Assembly (NCBI RefSeq): GCF_021134715.1
Contig: NC_060017.1
Coordinates: forward strand, 1,612,001 to 1,676,000
Direction: 5' to 3'
From: Daphnia pulex
Lineage: Eukaryota > Arthropoda > Branchiopoda > Diplostraca > Daphniidae
DNA: 64,000 nucleotides
Made by a program: the position numbers and the translations under genes. Shown here one piece after another: positions 55,569-64,000 of this stretch (position 1 is the stretch's first letter; each line of letters opens with the position of its first letter). The notes below the pieces were generated by a model. That model made no database searches and was not told the DNA's origin. It was given only the letters and a program-made list of their open reading frames with translations.

Positions 55569-58500
55569 TTGTTGCTGCTGCCGCCATTTTTCTTTTCAAG
55601 GATCTCCAGTTTGGACAACAATCGCCGACGATTCAAACAAAGTTTCGTCGGCTGTCGGCTCGCACATATTACTATTATTTTCTATGGGTTTTTTTTTAAG
55701 AACTTCCTGGTGGCAAAAAGAGTCTGGTCACATTTGATGATTTTATGGAAAACGGGAAAGGACACAAGCCCGTGTCCCGCCAAGGTTCTTCCGCCCGTGA
55801 GAGCCACAGCCCTTCCGCATCATCTTTTTTATTTTTTGAATTCATTTCCCGCCCTCACTTGATCAATCAAGGCCAATTGTCGTCCAACTTTTTTTCTCTT
55901 CTCAAACGGCACAATTGATCCACTTTGTTTCTTCTTTTCTCTGCTGCAGATCCAATATCCGGTCGTGTGTGCACTGCGCCCGTATATTCACATCAAAACG
56001 ACCTTGATTAACTGATTTAGAGCTTTTTGAATGCGGCGCCAACAATCAAAAAAATCCACGGTCCGGGCGATTGTATATAAAACGAAAGATAAAAAGACAT
56101 TACAACATTTCGACGGTAGATGAAATGGATATGTAACATGTCTGTGTATCATGGCCTAGTTTAAAGTCGTTGCACTCTGCGTCACTCGATTAAAATACTT
56201 TTCGACGATAAATAATTATTCCGTCTGCGACTATTACGTGCGCATGGTCTATTTAATGGGATTATAAAAACACATTCACCTGCCATTTTTTCAGAAAGAA
56301 GAGAAATAATTTCTTGTTTCAAAAAATAGAAAAATAAAATATGTTTTTTATCTATTATTTGGTAAAAGATAACGTGTCCCTCCCTTATTTTTTTGAAAAA
56401 AGAAAGAGGAGGGTGCGGAGATAACAATGTCCGGACTTTTTTTTAAATGTACGTGACGCTGGCTTCAACACGTGGTCTCCACCCTCTTTTTTCTCTCTCT
56501 CTCCCCCCTATCAACAGACACCCTAAAAACTGTTTACCCTCGGCCAATATATACACACACGCACAATCTACATATACAGACAGTGTATATACACAGTTAA
56601 TATGATTTAAGTTGAAAGCCATATTTTTTTAGCAAATACATTATTTCGCCGAGTAGTTTATTCATAATAATATAAAAGAAATCGGTCATCTGAAACGGGG
56701 CGTCGATATGAAACGTGATCGAGCCGGGAGTCTGGTGTCTCGACGTCGACCTGTTGCAATCTGAATCCCGTGAAAAAGATTCCAATGCAAGTTGTAATAT
56801 ATATTATATAGTATGGTCCCCCCCCCCCAATTGAATGGTGGACGTTCTAATATATGCTGCGCTGGGCCAAACTCGCACAACAAGAGTCTCCAGTGACGTT
56901 TAATAGACATATAATGCGATCTCCCTCCTGCAATTCTCGTTAACATCCCGAAAAGAAAAAAACGGAACAAAAATCTTGTTCTTTTTCTTTTTTCTGAGAG
57001 GCTGAATATCCGTAAAATTGTATCACAAAATGGACGATCGTGTAGTCACATAACAATCGGATCTCATCAAATGCGTACCAACGCGTCCTTCAACGCGAGT
57101 CTGCGTTCCAGATGGCCACGAACACACACGAAATCGAACGAGAGATGAGAGAGAGAAAAAAGAGGTTATCTTATTGACGTATGTATATCAGATGTAAACG
57201 TTTTTAGCCAGTGGTTTTTTTTCGTTTCCACGTATTTATTTAACGGAGAAAATGGCAGACACGCATCTGTCAATGATCTCAGCTTTTATATATATTTTTT
57301 CCAAGTGATAAATTTATTTTGGTTGGCCTTCGCCGGCGACTTCCATGGCCGTTTCAATCTTGACCCTTGACCGAGACGAGAGATAACAACAACTCTGAGC
57401 TCTGCTGGTGCGATATAGCTATAGACTTCTCTCTCAAAAACGAAAATATGATAAGAAAAATGTGTGCGCACTTGAAACCGACTTTTCTATCCACACACAA
57501 ACAACATTTCAAAAGGCCTTTTTTATTTTCGACAAACAATGGCGGGGGCAAACCGGTGCAGACTTGACCGGCCAAACGTACACCTGATGAAAAATAGAAA
57601 CTTTTTTTTTTTTTTTAACTTTAAGGGCCATCAAACGGCTTGAGACAGTGAAAGTCTTATATACTACACACGACGACCCGATTTTTCAGATCCTTTTTTC
57701 GAAATAGTTTCGGGTCAAAGTTCGGAGAAATAAAAACAAATTTCTTTTTAAAATATTATAAACCCTTGTATTTTTTTTTTAATTATTTTTGTTGTTGCTG
57801 CTGTTTTGAAGAGAAAAATAAATTCATCGAGCCGTATCGTTAAACGCGAGACATGCAAAAAAAAATGATTGAATTAAAAAATTAGATGAAAAAAACACAT
57901 TTTCGAGTGGTCCGTTTCCATGGAAACAATCGTACACACATACATGCACACACACACATTAGGCATTTTTTCTCCGATTAATCATTTCATATATTAAAGA
58001 GGAGATGATAAAAATGAAGGGAGAGAAAACCAAAAAAAAAATATTGTCGACGATGAAAAACACGTCAGTCCAAAATAATAAAATGGGGTTGTCAAAACCT
58101 TATTATTTTTCAATATATAAAAAAGAAGACAAGAGCAGATCGATGGAAGAAAAACCAATGGGGTGTGAATATTTTGGAAAAAAAGAGAAAATAATTGAAA
58201 TAAAAAAAAAAGAAAAAAAAAGTCCCGTTAATTATTAACTTACGCTCCCTGACTAAATGAATAAGAATTAAAGAGAAATAATGAAAGTGTAGAAAAAAAA
58301 AAGAAAATACCTCATATTATAAATAAACTGCATAAATAACATAACACCTACTACGACGACGGTTTTGGAGGGGGATTACACATTCGCTTTTTGGTCCGGG
58401 GTTGGTGTGGGGGGCGGTTGGGAGAAGGACAACATGTTTCTTCTTGGTCAAAAACATTTATAACTTACGACACAGGCCCTTGAAAAATGAAAAAAAAAAT

Positions 58501-58799
58501 ACATTTGGGTGGGGGAGGGAAAGTCAAAAATCTTTTGCATGTTTTGGTCTGATTTTTTTTCTCAAAAAAAGAAACAAAAAAAAATTTGAATCATTTTCTA
58601 TCACAGTGGCGTCGAAATATATAAAGCCACACACTCTTCTCTCTTACGCGCACACCCACACACTTCCGGATTGGTTTTTTTTTTGCTTTTTTGCTTTTTT
58701 TTAGTGTAAATACCTCAAAGTTGATTAGTAAATAGCATGTGGTATGTTGTTGTTGTTGTTGTAGAAATAATCCCCCCTTTTTTTGCAATTTAGATTTTC
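55569..58799. other. AT-rich 3' flank between trypsin array and Tis11
   Basis: No coding exons recognised. The right part is probably the 3' untranslated region of the minus-strand Tis11 gene, with many A/T runs and minus-strand AUUUA motifs (58318-58339, and at about 58706 and 58727). A candidate minus-strand polyadenylation signal is TTTATT at 57522-57527, among others. Confidence 0.5.
58318..58339 (-). promoter_or_regulatory. AU-rich element pair in the probable Tis11 3' UTR
   Basis: On the minus strand TTATTTATG (58331-58339) and TTATTTATA (58318-58326) lie four bases apart, about 470 bp past the stop codon. UUAUUUAU is the known core bound by tandem CCCH proteins of the tristetraprolin family, so autoregulation is plausible. 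UTR extent is inferred. Confidence 0.65.
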
Positions 58800-60208
58800 T
58801 TAATCTTCGTTCAAAGTCTCGGAGATGCGGCTGAAAATGGGGAGCCGGAGAGCGCGTGAAGTATCCATGGGGCTGGAGATGGATGGTGGAGGGCTAGTGC
58901 CGCCATTGCTGCTGCTGCTGCAGCTCGTGCTGCCCAGACTCAGCGAATCCAAGTCGGAAGCCAAAGAGCCCACCGGTGAAGGCGAGTCCAATTCCGGAAT
59001 GAAATTCTTGCCAGTCGAAGTCACCGAACGCTTCAAATTGTTGTTGTTGGTGCTGCTATTGTTGTTGTTATTGTTGAAGGCAGACGAATAACTGTTGGCC
59101 TTTCCAGAGGAAAAGAGCGGCAAACCGAAATCGGTCGATCCAAACAGGAAGGCGGACGCGTTGCCCAATCCAGACGAAGATGAAGATGAAGAGGGTCCCA
59201 TTGGTGAAAACGGGTTGCCCGGATACATGTCATCCGAGAAGAAAGTGCTCATTGAGGTCGGAGACTCGCTCAATGACGACGGAGGAGACGGAGAATCAGC
59301 CGTCGATCCATTGCCACCCATTCCAACCACTCCGGCCGGAAGAGTGAATTTACCACGATGAGCGTGTTGATTGTTGTTGTTGTTCTTGGTGGTTGCCGGT
59401 GGTGGTGGCGAATTGTTGCGAGCCTCTTCGGCATTGTGGACGAAATGGCAACGTGGGCCGTAGGGGCAAAAGCCGATGGTGTGGAAAGTGCGGCACAATT
59501 CCGTCTTGTATTTGGGGTGACGGATGAGACTGCGAAGCTCGTGAAATCCGTGAGCAAATTGGCATTTGTCGCCATATTTGCAGGTTCCATTCTCTTCGTA
59601 AGGTCGGCACAGCTCCGTCTTGTAGCGGCTGGAATTGGATTGCTGCTGCTGATTGATTTGCTGTTGCTGCTGGGCCAATTGGGCAGATCGATCCACCACC
59701 GGCTCGCTGTGGCTCCTGTCCAGTTTGCGGTGACCGCTTCGATGCAATTGCATCATCAAAGTTGAATGATTATTGTGTTGCTGCAATTGATTCGTCAGCA
59801 GAGATGATAACGACGATAGCGAATCAGCTCCAAAGAGGCTGCCCTCGTCCGAATCTGGGCTGCCCGGAGGATTAGAACGGCGACGACTCAACGGCCTGTG
59901 AGCACCCACCGCTTTCGGGTCAATCTGATGATTCATCTAATAAACAGAAGAAATAAATAAAAATAAAATAAGGTTTAATTAAAAAAATAAATCCTTGAAT
60001 GCGCACAAGGTCTTTCCCAATAATGTTGTTGCAGCCAAAAAAGCTGGCCAATTCGATATCGAGGCCATGTAATGTCGAATTCCGGGTGTGTTCGGGCAAA
60101 AATAAATAAAAAACTTACGGTCGACGCCGCAACATCCTTCAAACGTGTCGGCTGTGTCGGAACAAAGCTCACTGGCACCGAATAACTACGGGACAAAGTT
60201 GAAGGCAT
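58800..60208 (-). CDS. Tis11: Tis11/tristetraprolin-family CCCH zinc-finger protein, 408 aa
   Basis: Cytoplasmic mRNA-decay factor that binds AU-rich elements and recruits the CCR4-NOT deadenylase. Two exons, phase 0: 60119-60208 ([20 protein letters not shown] onward, 30 aa) and 58800-59936. Two fingers, each preceded by YKTELC: C140-X8-C149-X5-C155-X3-H159 and C178-X8-C187-X5-C193-X3-H197, separated by 18 residues as in the family. The extreme C-terminus [16 protein letters not shown] matches the CNOT1-binding motif. Gln-rich (about 118-130), Asn- and Ser-rich stretches flank the fingers; RSHSEP resembles a 14-3-3/kinase target site. Start chosen for the conserved-looking N-terminus; translation could also begin at the Met opening exon 2. 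Neighbours suggest no functional link to the proteases. Confidence 0.95.
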
Positions 60209-61537
60209 TTCGTGTTGGTTGTTGGTAGAGATTTGGAGTTATCCAATGAGAGAAAAAAAGATGCACGACACGTCCAGCACGGAAGCTGGAAGGCGACTGA
60301 AGAATGGAAAGAGCTCCAACGTCCGTCCAATTCTATTTTTCCCAGTTAGAAAGTATCGAGGTGAAAATTGCGCGACTCCTTCCCCCCTCTCTGCCATCTC
60401 CAAGAGAAAGAGGGCGGAGTGGACGAGAGAGCAACAAGTAGGTCAGTAGGCCTCCCTTCCTCATTTTCCCTTTGTCCAACATTTTCTCTTTTTCTCTCCC
60501 TACAGCTAGTAGAAAGTTGACTTAATTGAATCAACGTTCCCAAACGAAACAACAAGAAGAAGAAGAAGAAAAGATGATCGGCACGCGAAAGTGTCGCAAT
60601 GGCTTCCCTTTGCACACACACACACGTGCACCTCGTGCCCGGAAGTTTTCCCTCAATCACGTGGACAAGACAGGACACACGAAAAAATATCCATCGACTG
60701 GCCGTTTCACAGTTTTTCTTATCGGCCAATGTGGCGCAAGTCTCTCTCGACAGATAAAAATAATAAGATACTTTTTTGGGGAAGAAAGAAAATAGACAAG
60801 AGCCGGTTCAAGAGTGGGTCTCGGGTGCAGGTAGGTCACCAGGTTAGTGGTTGAAAAACTGGTGAAAGAATTCCCTCTCTCAACTTTCTCCTAGTCATCT
60901 CTTGGCAGCAGCACCACTACGACATTAACTATTCAACACACACACACAGGACTTTTTAGATAATCATCATCGGGGATGGAGGAGGGAACAGAAAACTGAA
61001 AAAAATCTATCATGGCCGCTGGTCACGAACGACCTTGATTCGAGCGGGGTAAATTACATATAAAAAACACACAGTGACAAATTTTGGTATTTAATTTTTA
61101 CCTGATATTCGTTTAATGATCTCGCCAAAGCCGACATTTTCTTTTTTTTCCTTCTGATGAAAATCCACACAGTAGATGATGTCGAAATAATGAACGGGGC
61201 ACCGATTGGGAATTATAAAGATAAATCCGATGGAGGACTTGTAGTCGAGATAAGTGTGCACCGCTGCAAAGTGTGTGTGACAAGTGAGAGTGAAGAAGAC
61301 TGGCGTACGAATGGTCTGCAACGAACCCACTGGCCCACTCTTTATGCCCAATATTCCCCAGCACAGCTGATAGAGAGTGGGGGGTGGGGGGGTGGGGAGA
61401 CTACAGTGCTGCTGCCGCTTCTCTGTGGTTTTTTCTCCCCTGCCTTGGTCGCCCTCCAAAGTCCTTGAAAAACTGCTGGAAAAATTAAAACAAGGAAACG
61501 CGACCAATGGGAGAAGGCCCAGGAGGCGGGGCGGATC
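60209..61537. other. Upstream region of Tis11, no coding exon seen
   Basis: Probable 5' leader and promoter of the minus-strand Tis11 gene. Many short frames but none with domain or splice support. A GT-rich and G-rich tract lies near 61375-61400. Confidence 0.5.
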
Positions 61538-61550
61538 TGACGTCACGTCA
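61504..61550. promoter_or_regulatory. Candidate promoter block: CCAAT, GC box, CRE
   Basis: CCAAT at 61504-61508, GGCGGGGCGG at about 61525-61534, and the full CRE palindrome TGACGTCA at 61538-61545 with a second half-site CGTCA just after. Such a set is typical of stimulus-responsive promoters. Assignment to Tis11, 1.3 kb away, or to an unseen gene to the right is open. Confidence 0.5.
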
Positions 61551-64000
61551 TTTCGACTGTGACGAAAGCGAAAGTTAACAGACGGCCACCAGGGCGGCGC
61601 TGCCGAACCACTTCCCCGTTTCTCCCGCCGCCGCCCCGTAGGGTACCCAAAGGCACGGCCACGGCGGCGCTACACGAAACACGAGGAGCCCTCGAAATGC
61701 GTACACTGGAAAACCAAGCGACCGAAAACGTGATTCATGAATCACACACGAAACGAGAAGGAAAGAAGCGAATAGAAAATTGAATTTGCCATGAGGAAGT
61801 TCTTCTTCTGCTTCTTCTCTCGGGGCGACTGGCAATCGACGGCTGGAAGAGATTGGGACGTGTGTCACGTGGACTTTTTTCTTTTTTATCCGACCAATAT
61901 CTAGCCGTTTCCGGTGCAGACGAGATATTTTTAATCAACTACTTACTACGTTATTATCTACGTCTTAACAAAATTCCCATTTGTTTTAATTGGAAAAAAG
62001 GTTCGTCCATTTGTTGAAACCAACGTCGATTCGCGTCGAGTTTGACCTTGTCCGGTCAAAATGGTTGGTACATTTTTATAAAAGATAAAAAATTTTAATA
62101 TTTTTCCTTGGTGATTGGATTCAGAGCTATAGTCATCGGAGAAGATGTAACGCATTTCACTGCTGGCGCCCGACGGTCAGCGCACTTTGATCTTTTCCCA
62201 ACTCAACGGCAATTAAATAAAAAGAAGAAAATCAAAAAAACCATCGGGAGAGAGAAAATGGGTGAGAGTCGTCATGGAGAGAGTTGTGTGGTGGTGGTGC
62301 TTCTTTCTCTGTCGTCGAGAAAGTTTTTTGGGACAATAAATTTTTTTCCCCCAAATAAATAAAGTAAGAAGAAGATTATGGATGGGCTTTCTCGATTTTT
62401 TTGTGGCTTAGTTGATGAAGAAGAATTAAGAAGAAAAAAGTTCTCTCTAATCGACTACTAGGAGCCCATGAATCAGATGACGTCATCCACCTGTTGCTGG
62501 CCGCCATAATTCCCTCGAGTGACGTCATACTACAATGTTGTTTACAATCGTTTTTGAATGATTCATGATTCAAATACTAGGCACAACAAAATTCCCCCAC
62601 GATTTCGCCATTTGAATCACGTCCGGAAACCGAGAGTCGGACACATTCCAAGTCTCTCGGCAAGGATACAAATTGCATTCATTAATTAAATGCTGCTTTT
62701 TTTATCCCCCAAAAAAACGCTAATCAAATCACAAGATAACGCTTTCCCTTTTTTGTTTCGTTCGTTCGGGAAAAAACATGCACAATTTTTCTTGTCGTGT
62801 TGTTTTTTCCCGCCCTAAATTCTTCCTGTACTTTCTCCAAGGCTTTTCCCATGAGGAAAAAGATTTCGTGAAACTAGAAAGAAAAAAAAAAAGAGCTTTT
62901 ACTTGTTAATAACGAAGAAGGAGACCCGCATTTATTTATTTTTAAAATATATTTTTTTTTTTTAATAAAAAAAAAGTGTTGGCTGGCGGGGAGAATCGAT
63001 CCCGGAAGTCTTTTCGATTTTTCATTCGACGCTAAAGTTATTATGACGGCCAGCACAGACGGAAGTTTTTTTTCGCTCACCAGATGGCCTTGAATTTTCA
63101 CGAAATGTAGCGATCGTTTGCTGCTGCAGCTACAACCTCGTCTCGTTTTGTTGATTCCTGGGATATGAATCCCCCCTCTCTTTTTTATTTTATTTTTTAA
63201 TAAACAAAACAACCTTGGCGAACTTCTACAAATCCGAAATCCTTTTTACGAATGTATCAAAAAGTTGCAGCGATTTCCCGTCGACGAAACGAACGTCCAT
63301 CAAAAGCTTTCTCCTCCTCTCGAAAAAATCTAGGTTAAAGGGAGAGAGAAAAACTCTATTCGTCGTGTATAATATAGACTGACAAGTTGTTTCTTTTTTC
63401 TAGTGTGGCGCGCACTCGACCGTTTTCCATTTCCCCGACGAAAGGATACCGTTGGATGAGAGCAGACGACGCAGCGGCTGCTTTTCAAACTACGCGCCAA
63501 GCCCAATTTCTGCACTTTCTCCGACCTCATTTTTTCCGCCTCTAGGCTCTGCGAACGACCAGCTAGAACTAACAACCGAAAGAAGAAAGAAAGAAAGAAA
63601 GAAAAAATCTTTTGAATTGATCTTTAAGAAAAATTTTAAAAAAAAATAAAAAAATATATAGAAAAACGGGGGAAAGTTTTATGATCATTGAGTGTGTTGT
63701 ATAATATCGCCATCAGGCAAAGTCAGAACTATTATATTATATCCTTTCTGGCGTGTATATAGAAAAATAATGAAACATCCGGTTCGTTATTTCATTCACC
63801 CTCTCTTCTCGTAATTTGACGCAATCAAGGAATTACTAACAAGAAACCCAAGAGGAGAGTGATGAACGCACCGCGTGAGTCACGCGGGAGAAAAGAAAGA
63901 GAAACAAAAAATTTGTGTCGGCCTGCTGGCTAAGGGGAAAATCTAAAAAAAAAAAAAAAAAAAAAAAATTCCGCCTGGAGAGTGAAAATGAAGAAACGGA
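61551..64000. other. Right end of window, no gene recognised
   Basis: No exon series supported on either strand. Apart from the CRE pair, it holds A/T runs (an A run at 63945-63968) and a GAAA run near 63586-63602. It may be 5' leader or promoter of Tis11 or of a gene beyond the window. Confidence 0.45.
62478..62527. promoter_or_regulatory. Paired CRE palindromes
   Basis: Two exact TGACGTCA sites at 62478-62485 and 62520-62527, 42 bp apart, bind-site type of CREB/ATF factors. With the site at 61538 there are three within about 1 kb. Confidence 0.55.

Noticed and set aside
58825-59765. Leu-rich plus-strand frames opposite Tis11
   Set aside because: They are the antisense of CAG/CAA and Asn/Ser repeats in the Tis11 coding exon.
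60346-60729. 127-codon minus-strand frame upstream of Tis11
   Set aside because: Overlaps comparable frames on the other strand and shows no domain; more likely leader or promoter sequence.

Overview
The window reads as nuclear DNA of a small-genome arthropod, most likely a cladoceran crustacean of the Daphnia type. This is inferred from many short introns (about 60-110 bp), compact multi-exon digestive genes in tandem, arthropod TATA plus TCAGT initiators, and an insect/crustacean-style CLIP protease. No database search was possible, so species is an inference.

Layout. 1-7583: no supportable gene. 7584-11638 (minus): an 11-exon CLIP-domain serine protease (644 aa). 14249-16523 and 20559-22855 (plus): two nearly identical four-exon GH13 alpha-amylase genes (685 aa each) of a bacterial-like rather than classical animal type. 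Between them, 16801-18052 (minus), lies a broken chimeric protease whose right part copies the CLIP gene and whose left part copies the protease at 25130-27296. It marks the junction of an unequal crossover that duplicated the amylase in a unit of about 8.3-8.7 kb. A scrap of a third amylase lies at 23742-23930. 25130-27296 (minus) is an 8-exon chymotrypsin-fold protease (501 aa) with an unrecognised N-terminal region and no normal activation site.

29884-55570: a tandem array of trypsin-like proteases. I reconstruct nine intact plus-strand genes (T1-T6, T8-T10), one inverted odd member (T7, minus), two degenerate copies (44817-45165 plus; 45424-46262 minus) and a 5' stub (55255-55568). Most are secreted zymogens with a signal peptide, a propeptide of about 28 residues ending in Lys or Arg before I-V-G-G, the His/Asp/Ser triad and Asp189 in the S1 pocket. 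They share a promoter layout: a GATA site, usually a TATA box 25-40 bp further on, then TCAGT. That suggests joint control in the gut. T3 has lost the His-loop disulfide and Asp189; T8 has the promoter and first exon of T5 joined to the body of T6; T7 has an Asp in the oxyanion hole and a hydrophobic tail.

58800-60208 (minus): a two-exon Tis11/tristetraprolin-family mRNA-decay factor with two CCCH fingers and a C-terminal CNOT1-binding motif. Its 3' flank carries two UUAUUUAU sites, the motif this family binds, so it may regulate its own message. CRE palindromes lie upstream (61538, 62478, 62520).

The amylases and trypsins fit a digestive-enzyme neighbourhood for starch and protein; the CLIP protease is a signalling-type enzyme with no obvious functional tie to them. 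I saw no virus-like or transposable element coding sequence in the window.
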